Source: Siphonodentalium dalli
Taxonomy: Eukaryota > Mollusca > Scaphopoda > Gadilida > Siphonodentaliidae
Direction of reading: 5' to 3'
Assembly: GCA_032622095.1 (NCBI GenBank)
Contig: CP136065.1
Location: 39,125,503-39,189,502 of the forward strand
DNA: 64,000 nt
Position numbers and translations under genes: made by a program. The notes under the pieces are model-generated. The model saw only the letters and a program-made list of their open reading frames with translations, was not told the DNA's origin and did no database searches. Positions 47,190-59,222 of the stretch are shown piece after piece. Within the stretch, counting starts at the first letter, position 1. Every line of letters begins with the position of its first letter.

Positions 47190-48060
47190 TAGGAATGTGG
47201 AAAGTTGAATGTCTAATACTAGTTTATAGACATGAAGAGAAAAGTAAAATCCAAGATGGCTGCTGGCGGCAATGTTTTCGGCCGAATGACCCCAAAATGA
47301 GTCGTTCCCATCTACATTTCATCGTTAACATCAATGACAAATTTTATGACGATCAGACTAAAGGTACGACCTGTAGCCCATGCTAAAGAATTTAGTCATA
47401 CAAAGAGTAAAATCCAAGATGGCTGCTGGCGACCATGTTTTTTGGCCGATTGACCCCAAAATTACTCGTTCCAATCTACATGTCATTGTTAACATCCATG
47501 ACAAATTTTATGATGATCAGACTAAAGGTACGACCTGCAGCCCGTGATAAAGAATTTAGTCATACCAAGAGTAAAATCCAAGATGGCTGCTGGCGGCCAT
47601 GTTTTTTGCCCGAATAACCTCAAAATGACTCGTTCCCATCTACATGTCATTGTTTACATCCATGACAAATTTTATGACGATCTGACTAAAGGTACGACCT
47701 GTAGCCCGTGCTAAAGGATTTAGTCATGCAAAGAGTAAAATCGAAGATGGCTGCTGGCGGCCATGTTTTTTGGCCGAATGACCTCAAAATTACTCGTTCC
47801 CATCTACTTGTCAATATCATCATCCATGACAAATTTCATGACGATCAGATGAACAGTACGGCCTGTAGCCCGTGCTAATGGATTGAATTTTGAAATCTAA
47901 GATGGCCACTGGCGGCCATGTTTTTTTTTCGTATGACCCCAAAATGAATCATTCCGGTACAAATGTTGATGTCAACAGCTATGACAAATTTCATAATGAT
48001 CCGGTCAAAGGTACGACCTGTAGCCTCTATTGTTGACGCCGCCCGTACACACGCACACAC
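47190..48060. repeat. ~160-bp tandem array with 'aagatggct' core, five units
   Basis: Units start AGTAAAATCCAAGATGGCTG at about 47245, 47407, 47570, 47735 and (variant) 47895. They contain GGCGGCCATGTTTT, GACAAATTTTATGACGATCA and GGTACGACCTGTAGCC. It sits between copies of the 330-bp family. A CACACGCACACACG tract and a short hairpin follow. One isolated unit lies in reverse at 28300-28405. Confidence 0.9.
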
Positions 48061-48097
48061 GCACACGCGGACGACGGACGACAAAGCCATGGCAATA

Positions 48098-48200
48098 GCT
48101 CAAACTTTACAAAGTAAAGTTGAGCTAATAACTAGACCAAGGTTTCCTTACAGTCAACTCTCAACGTAAGTTGAAAGTAATGAAAGTTAGGTCTAGTTTT
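48098..48200. repeat. Array-end hairpins
   Basis: AGCTCAAACTTTAC pairs with GTAAAGTTGAGCT (48098-48127). Next AACTAGACC (48130) pairs with GGTCTAGTT (48190). The 23 bp starting ATAACTAGACCAAGG occur identically at 34788-34810. Confidence 0.65.
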
Positions 48201-50684
48201 AATAAGACTGGCATCGTGGTATAGCAGTAATTGGTAGCAGTGTTCTCAGCTCTACTTGGTATGATTGTGATTTGATATTGACGGTTTGTGGTGTCAGTTA
48301 TATTTAAGCAGGCACCGGTAGCAAGCAATTGCATTAAAAGCTATCATTACGTCATTGCACTTTTCAGATAAACTGACGACACGAGCACACACATGCGGTT
48401 TTGTATAACACATTTCATACCAAGCGAGTGATATTGATATGGTGGCAAGTGCTTTCATATGCTTGCGACATACAATATGGAAATAGTCAGTCTACTCATT
48501 AGTGGCAGGAATTTCAATGGTGGCTATTACTTAATTTCACAACGCTTTCCATAGTTGGGTATGTCGATATTCCAGAAGGGACGCCCATATGGTTGCGACA
48601 TTGATCAACTCATACTAGAATATAGACTGAAAATCCTTTATTGGTGTACCAGCGCAGTGTGAAAATGTGTGATGTGAGAGCACATTAAAATATATAATAC
48701 GGCCTTAGACTTGTGACATAACCAGTAATTGTGTACAGTGTTCTCAACGCTATCTGCTATTAGAGTTTTGATGCTGATAGTGCATGGTGTCTATAAAATT
48801 TAACAATTTCATGACTTGAGATTCCGGAAATATTACGAAAAACCCTGTGCCAACGCATTCTCTTACATGCACGAGGCTTCCCATATAAGAGAAAGCACTG
48901 GAACATGGTCTTTAATACCACAACAATGCAGTTCCCAGCATTAAAAGGATAAACAAATATTGCAGGAAAAATACAAACAGTCACTAAAATACTTAAAATT
49001 TCCAGGTTGTCTGATTAAATCTATGAGTTTAAATCGTTATATGTATTTGGCACTTTCATGGAAGAAACCGCGTTGAGCAATTAACATCCATAATGTAGGG
49101 ATGTAGAGACACTTGTGGGGAAGGGTCAGTTAGAATATGCCGTTCCAATGTGTGATTAACAGCCGCATATGTGTGTTAGTTCCCCCTGGTATATGACATA
49201 CTTGCATACGTCGCGTAAGGATAACAGTTTATATTTGACTGATCGTGCGATCATTACGCCACTGCACTCGTCCGATATGCGACAACAGTAACTCGCGCGT
49301 GCGATTTTGTGTATATATTCCGTACCAAGCGTGCGATATTTATGTCGTGTCAAGTGCGTCCATATGCGTGCGACATACAGTATATGACAATAGTTTGACA
49401 ATCCGTTAGTGGTATACTATGTTCAATTGTGGTTAATTCTTAATTTCACATTGCATGCGTTCTAGAGTTGGGATACGTCGATATTCCGAAGGGGCGCTCA
49501 CATGGTTGCGACATCGATTAATGGATCCTGGAATATGGAGTGAACATTGCTTTATTGACGTAGTAGCGAAGTGTACAAAAAATAAAGCCTTAAAATGTTT
49601 ACACAACCAGTAATTGGGTACAGTATTCTCGACTACGTGTATGACTGAATGTTGGTGCTGATGGGGTTTGGTGTCCGTATTATTTTGAAGCAGATATGAC
49701 AATTATCGCAAGAAAATACAAATGAAGTTACTAAAATGCAGGTTTTATGGTTAAATCTATGCGTTTTTTTCTACCTGAAATTGTCCACTTTCACTCACGA
49801 AACAGTGTTAGGCAACATCTAACTTGAAGGAATATAGGGACATCGGTGGGGAAGAGTCAGTTAGAATATATCGATCGAGCGTGTGGTAAACAGACCCAGT
49901 TGCATGTTTGTTACTGGCCGATAGTGTATGATAATCATGCACGCATTCGTCTTTTAATGAGAACAATAATGTTTTTTGGCAGATTGTGCTATCCTACGCC
50001 ATTGAACTCGTCCGATATACTGACAACAGTAACACACACGCGTAGTTTTGTGTATATATTCCATACCAAGCATGCGACATTGATATCGTGTCATAAGTGC
50101 ATCCACATGCTTGCGACATACACTATAGTTATGGCAATAGTCTGTCCAATCGGTAGTGGGACATTGTATTTAATCGTGGATACTTCTTAATTTCACATTG
50201 CGTTCCGCAGTTGATCAACAGGTTGACTGAAAATTGCTTTATTGACGTAGTAGCAGTGTACAAATTATTGATGTAGGAACGCTTTACACACAAACAAATA
50301 ACGATTATATAACGGTGTGACATAACCTGTATTTGGGTACACTATTCTGGACTCTGGTATGACTGAACTTTGGGAATTATATGCATGCCTGCATCGCGTA
50401 AGTATGACACTTATAGGGTTGCAATCGTTCGATATATACTGATACCAGTAACATACGCGTGCGGTTTTGTGTATGTATCCCACATATTGATATAGTGTCA
50501 AATGCATGCGTTCATATGCTTGCGACATATACTGTGACATGGGTCTGTCAATCCGTTAATGTCACTATGTTCAATCGTGCCGGTTAGTTCTTAATGTCAC
50601 ACCTGTGTTCTTCAGTTGGGATATGGGACGAGCACCCATATGCTTGCGACATGACTGTAACAGGACTTGTTTCTTCGGATTGTG

Positions 50685-51690
50685 AACTGTACTATACTGT
50701 ATGACGCCACCGTGTGCTCTCACAATTCCCTCCAACTTATGCAAATAAGCATTTCTATCTCAGATTTGAATAGACGTTGGCTATTTTCGGACCACATGAC
50801 TTACATGTAGCTGTGTAGCAACACACCATGAGCTATACAGCACACCCTGTAATCACGCCACATGTAGTGCAGAATTTCAACACACAACTTGGAGCATTTT
50901 GTAATGTAATTTTATTATATTTCCACGCTGTCAAGCAGACCAGATCTTCGGTGTTACCAGTAAACGCATCGAGTAAAAATGTTGTGAAAATGTGAACAGT
51001 GTCGCACAAAAGAACACCTCTTCGAAAGTTCTATTTGAGCACAGGAAGAAATGTCATTATTTCCCTTTATCTTTGTCACATCAATTTCGTCGACTAATTT
51101 CGATACCCAGCGGTGTAATTCAAAAGCGGTATTTATTATAAATGTATTTCGTATCGCAAACTGCCAGATTTAATCTACGTGGGCTTTATTACGTTTACGT
51201 ATGGTCATATTATCGATAATCAATAAGTTACACCATTAGTGTTTCAATATACAACAGTGACAGTGTTTATTGATTTCGGGAATGATATGAAAAGTGTGTT
51301 TAATTGTGACCAGTTACCTGTTTTCGACTCATGCGTTTCAAGCATGTCTGGTTCGTTTTTTATTCATAGGCGAAAAGGTTGCTGGCCCATAATGTATATT
51401 TAGATGTTGATTTCTTAGCAACACTCAGACCATTATTTTGACACCAAAAATTCCACGATGGGCCGATGGGTTCATTTTTTCTGTGACATTTTGTGACTAT
51501 TGCTGTTTTATATGAAACTTGAAAGGTCAGTCAATCATGATTCATATGTTAATTTTTTAGCAATGATACAGTTAAAATTAAGAATGTCTTTCTTGTGTGT
51601 AAACAATTTTTATTAATTTCATTTAGAATGGAGCGAATACCAAGTTTTATACCGAATGATGAAATTAAGCCGGCGCCGTCATCAATGTCT
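50685..51690. other. No gene recognised
   Basis: AT-rich sequence without visible repeats or exon signals strong enough to report. Confidence 0.4.
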
Positions 51691-51871
51691 ACATGTAGAT
51701 CCATGTAGATCAAAACGCTCAAGGGAATTTTCAACACCGACCCGACAAATACCTCTACTAGTACAGGATTCAAAGTGCCACAATTTTTATGGTTTGTTTT
51801 ATAAGCTACCGGTATATATGATCTATTTTGTCACATGTAAAGAAAATATAAAAAAAATGTTCATAGTATTA

Positions 51872-51954
51872 GTACTAGATCATGCCATGAACCTCTACTA
51901 ATGCTAGCGGGCGTTAGCATTAGTAGAGGTTCATGGCATGATCTATATTAGTAC
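51872..51954. repeat. 83-bp near-perfect hairpin
   Basis: GATCATGCCATGAACCTCTA and CTAATGCTAGC pair with their reverse complements around a 4-base GGGC loop. Lies just inside the left inverted arm of the surrounding element. Confidence 0.92.
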
Positions 51955-52023
51955 ATGCACTGGCCGGGGGGGGGGGTGGTTCTACTCAAATTTGTTGTTT
52001 TTTAATGCCAGCTTTATATCAGT

Positions 52024-52105
52024 TTCTACAGCACATTGGTGAGTGCACCTCAGTTTACACTGAGGGGATTGTCAGTTCGAATCTGACTGGAGACCGCTGG
52101 TGTTC
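52024..52105 (+). repeat. tRNA-like block (SINE-like)
   Basis: CCTCAGTTTACACTGAGG looks like an anticodon arm and GTCAGTTCGAATCTGAC is a perfect T arm (5-bp stem, TTCGAAT loop). The 5' part (GGTGAGTGCA) fits a D-arm end. There is no closing acceptor stem and the anticodon loop is one base off, so it is a tRNA-derived relic rather than a working gene. Confidence 0.4.
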
Positions 52106-52372
52106 TAAAATATGAACTTTAGATTGCATTATTATTATGAGAAATTATTATAATATTATATATATATTATATTATAATATTAATATATTAATGCAATTGT
52201 ACTTGCCAGATGCCAGTACATGTCCTATGAATTTAAATTTTTTTTACTTTACATGAGATAAAATAGATCATATATTAATCTAACCATAAAATTGTGGTGC
52301 TTTGAAACCTGTACTGTAGAGGTGTTTGTCGGGTCGGTGTTGAAAATTCCCTTGACCGTTTTGATCTAGATC

Positions 52373-52835
52373 GATAACCATGGAAATTGTATATATCTGT
52401 GCAGGAGACGTCCCTTTAATCAAATATACTAGAGCTCCAAGGTGGAGACACATTCATGGGATGCTGATAGTGATATGCATTTGGAAGTATGTTTTTTCTT
52501 CAATTTTCAAGTCTATATACATGTAGGCCCACCATATGAGGGAAGAAGTAACCACGAATTCCCTTTTTGTGACCATGGACATGCTATATACCTGTGCAGG
52601 AGATGTCCAATTAGTAGGCCTTTACTGAATTTATTTTACAGCTCCGGTTTGAGACACACATTCAAGGGAGAGGGATGCTGATGATATGAAAATAGGGGTT
52701 TTTACCCAATTTTAAGTCAACAAGTACACCATAGGAGGGAAGTAAGGCCACAAGGACCCCTAATTCCCTTTTTATGACCATGGAAATTGTATATACCTGT
52801 TCACGAGATGTTCCTTTAATCAATTATACTAGAAC
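52373..52835. repeat. ~200-bp tandem repeat, three partial copies
   Basis: ACCATGGAAATTGTATATA-CCTGTGCAGGAGATGTCC recurs at about 52376, 52572 and 52778. Blocks with 'gacacattcatgggatgctgat' and 'gggaagaagtaa' lie between. It abuts the right end of the TIR element. Confidence 0.8.
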
Positions 52836-52839
52836 TTAA

Positions 52840-54720
52840 TGTATTTAAATCAACATTTTTTATTGAATTAATATTGACCAGAGCAGCTCATGTACCAAGC
52901 CAGAAAATAAGCAGCCTGACATTTGAAAATTGAGATTCCCAGTGGTTGAATTTTATCACGCATTATCCCAGTACAATTGATTTGATATTACATGTATATT
53001 ATAATATAAAATTTGCAGGAAGGTATGCCGTGTTTTACATCTGGCATTTTCGGGGAACCACCATCCCAAACCTGCAAAAAAATCATTTTTTTACTCAAAT
53101 GTTTGGTCACCCACCCCCAAAATTTCACTAATTTTTGTCTAAAACCACATAAAACCCTACTGATATCACTCATATGACTAGAAAGTTATCTGCTCTAGTT
53201 CAAGTGACAGTTTACCATGTTTCAGAAGCTGATTTAATTGAAAAAAAGTTTAATTAAGATTTTTTTTAAACTGGCTGATAGGCAGTACCACATACCGGTA
53301 CATGTACACACACACATGCAATCATGTATTGGAGTTTCCAGGTGAGTGTGTCATGAGAGTATTCTAGGTCTACCTGGGTGGTCAAATTGGACACTGCTAA
53401 TGGAAATTCTAATGAATCGATGGAAGTGGACAAATACAGTACTAACCCACCAAAATCTGAAAGGTGCACAAAAAACACTGGTATAACTTACTCTATAAGG
53501 TATAACTTATAAAATGGAACACTTCAAACAAAAAGAACTGCTATTATTGTTTTTCACTGAAAGGTTTATGCATCCAATTTACAAATTATAAATTTCCCAG
53601 CATATCTCCTGCATATCCATTGAGATATCAGTTTCCCCTGCAAGCTATTACATGATCCAAACATGTGTATTGGCTATTTTGGCTGAAATACATTTTAAGC
53701 TGACAACAACTCAGGACAGTGACCTCAATCTTCACTTTCGGGTCATTGTTGACAATTTTGTAGACATGACATATCCATGATAATGATGAAATATTATTTG
53801 TTAAGCTCCAATTCTACTAGAGTTGACATATTTTGAAAATAAATACATAAAGAGGACATTTAGCAGGCTTCAATTGGAAATATTATTCTATAAATTGCTG
53901 ATAACTGCAAACCTACGTCATTATGCATTATACACACAATTCCATAATTTCTAACTATTTCATGATTAGTCGGTCAACCAGCCCATTATCTAGCATTATT
54001 CCATACCACTTTTATTGGTCTAGTGGATCAACTTCAATTATACTAAATGCTTTTGGCAGTCACTATGCTGGACTTGAATACTTTACTTGTTGTGAGAGTA
54101 CTAGTAACAGATAATCTGAATTGATACACATGCAAATAATTCACTGATTAGTTGGATGCACTGATGACAGTCATTTTCAAGCCATTGATAGTCACGTTAA
54201 TATTTGAGACATTTGCTCGCTCTTGTTCTATGCACACAATGATCTAGGCTTAAATATCTTAGTTACATCACGACAAGTTTATTTATTTAAATTTTACATT
54301 TCTCGAAGCTTCTTTCCAAAGGGTGTCGGGAAGGAAGTTTTCACCTCATGTCTCATATGCAACATGCCATAAATGTAGCTTAATGTCATCTCCACTAAGG
54401 CCCGTGTAACGTGTTTTTACAGTTATAAAATTTTCCCGTTTGACATAAAACACCTCACGCAAACAAAATATATCTGCCTCATATAGATGATTTTGGTACT
54501 AAAATGACCACAATAATATAGCCGAAACATCGAAATAAAAAAATCAGATATGAGGCAGCAAACTTCTTCAATGTTGATGTAACCGTGCAAGAGGGTGGGT
54601 GGTGTGATTACTAGTACCTCACGAAACTTATTTGGAACAAATAAAACTATCGCCATCAACTTATATTGACATATCTGTGTGAAGGAGATACCTGTTAGTA
54701 TCAGTAATGTAAATACAGTA
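52840..54720. other. No gene recognised
   Basis: AT-rich sequence. A donor-like CCAG|GTGAGT at 53338 has no convincing exon before it. No repeats of note. Confidence 0.4.
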
Positions 54721-54732
54721 TCTCATCCCTTT

Positions 54733-54792
54733 TATCTCTCTCTATCTCTCTCTCTTTCTCTCTCTCTCTCGTCCTCTCTATCTCTTTCTCGT
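54733..54792. repeat. CT microsatellite
   Basis: Imperfect TCTC/TATC run. Confidence 0.95.
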
Positions 54793-55560
54793 TCACAATC
54801 TCTCTCCCTGCTTCTAACGACATCATCATTACTATAATTATGATATTTTCATTCCTTCCTGTCCGACCCCCTCTCTACCCTTAATGAAGAGCGGGCGCGA
54901 AACAAAAGGGGAGCAAACTTAATAAAAGCCCTTGGGCTTGTTGTTTAATCCCCTTTCCAATCAATCGAATTTATATTATTCTATACTCCTGTAAAATGTC
55001 TGTTAAATGTTTATATATGTTATTATTTTGATTGGAATAAAATATGTTTATACTAATGTAAATAAACCCCTTAAATGAATGTAGTACAGACTGACCAACT
55101 TGTCAGAGCATGGGACGGTATAGCAAAGTTTGGCAATTTATGGTAAAAGGTCCACCCAGGCAAATCACATTGACCCCTTGTGTTAATTTTGGTATCAGCA
55201 TGAGCGTTAATATATCCCCGACGAATTTAGTTAATAAAATGCGACATGGGACAGCAAACTTCGACACAAAATTGATGTAACCGGTTACCGGGGGTGTTTG
55301 TTGACATCAGAGTTTCCAAATATCCAAGCTACAAAAACATGATTACGCACTATTTAACTTATTGCCGTTGATCGGGGCTAGTCGATTCCTGTGAAAAACA
55401 CTCTATTCAATTTGATTGAGTAGTTGTCAAAGTTATATACTTGCGTCTTGTATTATTAAATTAAGAAAAACGTACCGATGTTGAAATTTGCTTTTCTATT
55501 TTAAAACAATATCTCACAAACCGGAAACACAATTCAAAATTCCACTTTCTGTTTAGCCTA

Positions 55561-55657
55561 TACCTGTCCCTACGGGCGAGAAGCAGAGTTGGGACAGGGT
55601 ACCAGTCTAACGTCATACAAAGCGACGTCATATTGGCACGCGCATTTTCCCGCGAAA
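55561..55657 (+). promoter_or_regulatory. Promoter-like cluster: CRE, inverted CCAAT, E2F
   Basis: GACGTCA (55624-55630), ATTGG (inverted CCAAT, 55632-55636) and a perfect palindromic E2F site TTTCCCGCGAAA (55646-55657) lie within 35 bp in a locally CpG-rich stretch, the richest in this half of the window. A hairpin (TACCTGTCCC...GGGACAGGGTA) precedes it at 55561-55601. Such clusters mark promoters of growth or housekeeping genes. An ATG with open frame lies 100 bp downstream on the plus strand. Confidence 0.5.
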
Positions 55658-55758
55658 GTTATTGACGTTTTGACAGCGACGCGACATAGCACACAAAGCA
55701 GGCATAATGTTGGCATGGTTCGCATTTTAGGTTTGGTTGGGTTGACGTTTCATAGTGC

Positions 55759-55922
55759 ATGGCTCCGAGTCCAAGGGTTGTGGAGGCGAGTACAACTAAT
55801 ATTTCATCCAAATTGAGAATGGGCATATACGTGCCAGTCAAAACATGGCTCCGAGGAGCCACGATCGAAAGGCTGGAAGATAGGCCTACATGTATATATG
55901 AGTACAATATGATAATTATGAG
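55759..55922 (+). CDS. Possible first exon downstream of the E2F promoter
   Basis: ATG (GTGCATGGCTCC) opens 55 codons, MAPSPRVVEASTTNISSKL then RMGIYVPVKTWLRGA and TIERLEDRPTCIYEY, up to a weak donor (GAG|GTAGGC) just before a stop. GC content is above background and the promoter motifs lie about 100 bp upstream. Its end phase does not fit the exon at 56398 directly, so at least one exon would be missing. No known family. Confidence 0.3.
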
Positions 55923-56397
55923 GTAGGCCTACAGACCCAATCCCCCTATCACAAGCAACCAACTTCGTGTACGTAATTGGTTATAAGAAATATTTATAGT
56001 TAATTAAATCTTGACGTTCATATAAGTAAACACATATTAGTCTGAGTAGTGCAGGTCGTGACTGCACGGTCGTCCTTTTTTACATGGATTTCAAAGCCAT
56101 AAGTTCTTGTTTATACTGAATTGTATCATCCTATCGTGTTGGATTTAGTTTGCGTCGGCATTTTGTCCCAGTTGTTTACCTCAAAATTTGGCTAAAAATG
56201 TGCTCCTCATTGACTTACCGGTCTATAAGTCACAGGTGGATTTTAATAGGGGAAATTGGGTTAGAAAGATGTGACTTATCCACCGAAATTTACGGTATAT
56301 TGATGCGATGTTTGACATATATATGAGCTACAAATATTTGTCACATGTGATGAGAAAATAAATTTATCCATTTGCTTTTGGTAAACTTTTGTTTCAG

Positions 56398-56481
56398 GAT
56401 GATTTTCGTAGTGTATCAAGTTTAAGTGAAGTCAGTGATGTCAGTGACATGGGTGAAGCAATTGATGTACAAATAATCGCA
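56398..56481 (+). CDS. Internal exon, 84 bp, phase 0-0
   Basis: Clean acceptor (CTTTTGTTTCAG) and clean donor (GCA|GTGAGTATAC) bound 28 codons: DDFRSVSSLSEVSDVSDM then GEAIDVQIIA. A regular serine/acidic pattern suggests a flexible, possibly phosphorylated segment. The exact codon multiple between two good splice sites supports a real exon. The exon at 61840 continues it in phase. An alternative acceptor at 56998 would give only four more codons and a stop. Confidence 0.58.
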
Positions 56482-57157
56482 GTGAGTATACATTGCTTGC
56501 CTTGTATCAATTGAAACTGAATTGTGTGTGACATACTGATGCATATGATTCCTCTAATAGGGAATGGAAAATCTAAAAGACTAAAAGAGTTAAATTCAGG
56601 TTTGTGCTGTTTTTACTTCAACTTGAGAAAGTCAAGTTTGAGCTGTTCCCATGGTTTGTGCTCATTAGTGATTACCGGTGGTTTATGGTGCACATTATTA
56701 ACGTAAAAATTACACCAGCCGAGTTGTTTAACCAACACCCAGCCAATAGGCCATATTATGGAATACTTCCACTGTTATTGATAATAGGCACGATTAATCG
56801 ATTATAATTGATTATTGACGACCGATTTTTGATTATCGTAGACTGCTGCTTGCTAAGACCAACAAATATGTCTTAATAATTGACTCATTGAGGCCTATCA
56901 AGATCTACAAAATAAAAGATAAAAGAAACAAATGTCATATGAAAGCCGCTTTTTTCAGGACTACAATAGGGTAATACAGATTTATTATTTAATTTCAGGC
57001 AGCAATTGACTGAGGATGCTATCTGAGGTGCCAAACCGAAAACACAAGCTGTGAGTAGCTGCATTGACTATCTACTAGTACTGTGTAAGCCCAGGGCGAG
57101 GGTGATTGTTTTGACACAAAATCTTGGGACTAGTGGGCTTACATTAGAGGACCCCCT

Positions 57158-57706
57158 GGGGGGTCCGTGAAGTTAGCACAACATTCAACATTCGTTCAAC
57201 ATTCGCGTGAAGTTGGCACAACATTCAACATTCAACATTCGTTCAACATTCAAATTTTCTTGTACATAAGTTTTTTTTAACGTGAATGGATTAAGTGGGT
57301 CGTATATATAGCACTCCTATCAAAATTAGAGTATTCGATACTTCGATGCTCATTTTTGAGCAATTTTAACATTCGATTTTTCTTGTACATAAATTGTTTT
57401 AATGTGAATGGATTTAGTGGGTCGTATATATAGCACTCCTATCAAAATGAGTATTGGATATTTCGATGCACATTTTTGAGCAATTTCAATTCATCATATA
57501 CGCATGATCGGATCGGGCCCATATATGCAGGCATTGTACCCTGATGGTACTTTAATTCTCCATAGGGCCCACGCCTATCATGTGTGGTTTTCGCTGGCGA
57601 ATGTTGAATTAATGTTGAATGTTGTGCCAACTTCACGCGAATGTTGAACGAATGTTGAATGTTGAATGTTGTGCTAACTTCACGGACCCCCCCCCCCCCC
57701 CCCCCT
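57158..57706. mobile_element. TIR element built from ACATTC repeats
   Basis: The left end (GGGGTCCGTGAAGTTAGCAC, then AACATTCAACATTCGTTC repeats, 57158-57253) is the reverse complement of the right end (57598-57690, finishing GTGCTAACTTCACGGACCCC). Each arm contains a second internal GTGAAGTTGGCAC copy. The core has a 121-bp direct duplication (57257-57497) with TGGGTCGTATATATAGCACT. The right end runs into a 20-bp C tract. It would lie in the intron between the exons at 56398 and 61840. Confidence 0.85.
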
Positions 57707-58807
57707 GGGCACCTTCGCAAAGATACATTCATTTATCAAAACTGCATGGTCGGGTTTGATTCTGTTTAAACATGGTTTTGTAGCTTGGTAAGTTGACTAT
57801 ACATGTGCTACATATAGACACAATAAATAGGCCCATCGACCTCCAGATAAGAAGGCACACACATGTTCCACACATAGCACATTGCGATCATATGTGTATG
57901 GATGTGTCGGGTTAACATAGAATCGTTACAATATTATCTGATGACTCTTTAAAAAGCCATAATTGTATAGTTTGTAGCTATACGATATATGCGTATTCGA
58001 TAAGATGATTCATTGTCATTTCATTGTCGCGTAACAGTCTACTCGAGTGGTAACGAGTCATAAAGTCTGTAAAATAAACATGATTATAAAAAATCATCCT
58101 ATCGTCCTGCATGTGTGGTCTATATCGATTTACAAACTCCAAGCATGTTAATACTAAACGAATATCCGGTTAGCTGCATGCATACGAACGATAGTATTCA
58201 CTGTGTGTGATCAAGGCATCGCAAATCTGAATGCTTGATGGATGTTCAATTAATTTCAATTGAATTACATTCATAATAGATATGCACACAATATTTCGCC
58301 TATGTTATGGATTCATATTTCAGACGACATTCACAGTCCAATTGATCAGCCTCAGATACACATAAAAACACTTTAAAACTCATCAGAACTCCTTAAGTGA
58401 TACAAATTTTACTGCACAGAAGCTCAGCGTTTGGTGACATCTTCATCTGCGATGTTAACATCTTTCTGGACCGACAGTGGTCCCTTCATATTGCGCGGAT
58501 TTTGAGAACGAAACTGATTTTTTAAATTCTGTTCTAATCCTATGCTTCATTGACAGATACAACTATATACCGGCATTTGTTTTGGAAGCGTGGAAGTCCA
58601 GGAACTATACTAGTGGGTGGATGTTCTCGAAAATTTGAGTGAGCAAAAACACTATTGAAAAAAGTTTCGCCAAAAGATATATTAAATGGTTTGATCTGGG
58701 AAAACTGATTTGGAAAACTGGTGGATAAAGACTCCTGCTTTGTGTGGACAGACAATGTTCATTGTCTGTTTTATGATCAGAAACAAACATATCCCCATAT
58801 CATATAT

Positions 58808-59222
58808 ACACAGAACGACACGATGTGTAAATGGGTTTGTCGATACGGTACGAGTATCCGTGCTGTCGCGGAAGGATAGAATCGAGGCGCAAGCGCCTCT
58901 CATTCTATCCTTCCGCGACAGCACGAGTGCCGTATCAACAAACCCATTTACACATCGTGTCGTTCTGTGTTTATTACTAGCTTTGCGTCCTAGAATTCGT
59001 GCATTAAAAATACAGGATTAGAAGGCTTATTTAGGTTCATACAAGGCGTGTTTGTCATGTGTGATGATTCTTTTATTTAAATATTTCCAGTTTCATGGTT
59101 GATGCGAATGTCGTGTACGTCATTTTACGTCAAAGAGATGTGTATGGAACGTACGTTCCATACGGATTTGAAATATGGAACAGCAATAACACTGTACTTC
59201 TAGGAACAAGCGTGTAATAAAC
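58808..59222 (+). mobile_element. Large foldback plus flank, copy 1
   Basis: 58808-58970 is a 163-bp palindrome (ACACAGAACGACACGATGTG ... TTCTATCC centre GCGCAAGCGC). The arms are nearly identical; the left arm has a small extra segment (ACGAGTATCCG). The adjoining 250 bp (to ACAAGCGTGTAATAAAC) is present in reverse at 63288-63563 and contains a perfect short palindrome, GGAACGTACGTTCC. Confidence 0.88.

Larger units (their letters stand above)
46730..50680. repeat. Dispersed/tandem ~330-bp repeat family, five diverged copies
   Basis: Copies near 46735-47060, 48345-48680, 49235-49590, 49965-50280 and 50400-50670 share an order of words: a 'gata(t)actgacaacagtaac' block, TTTTGTGTATATATTCC-ATACCAAGC, CATATGCTTGCGACATACA, TTCTTAATTTCACA, TCGATATTCC-GAAGGGGCGC, ATGGTTGCGACAT and GCTTTATTGACGTAGTAGC. 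In 49020-50330 the copies sit in a longer direct repeat of about 735 bp. All open frames here (46805-47079, 49156-49401, 49846-50190 and others) are in these repeats. Confidence 0.75.
51705..52371. mobile_element. Non-autonomous element with ~155-bp terminal inverted repeats
   Basis: The left arm (51705-51868: GATCAAAACGCTCAAGGGAA ... ATCTATTTTGTCACATGTAA) and right arm (52217-52371: TTACATGAGATAAAATAGAT ... TTCCCTTGACCGTTTTGATC) are reverse complements with about 85% identity. Inside lie a perfect hairpin, a G run and a tRNA-like block. No transposase. Confidence 0.75.

Noticed and set aside
48125..48140. Helitron 3' end (hairpin followed by CTAG)
   Set aside because: The sequence after CTAG is shared with 34788, so the repeat does not end there.
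52024..52105. Functional tRNA gene
   Set aside because: Good T arm but no acceptor stem and wrong anticodon-loop size; kept only as a tRNA-like relic.
56998..57013. Alternative terminal exon (AAID then stop) after the exon at 56398
   Set aside because: Acceptor is acceptable but gives four codons only; the 61840 exon with a poly(A) signal is the better end.
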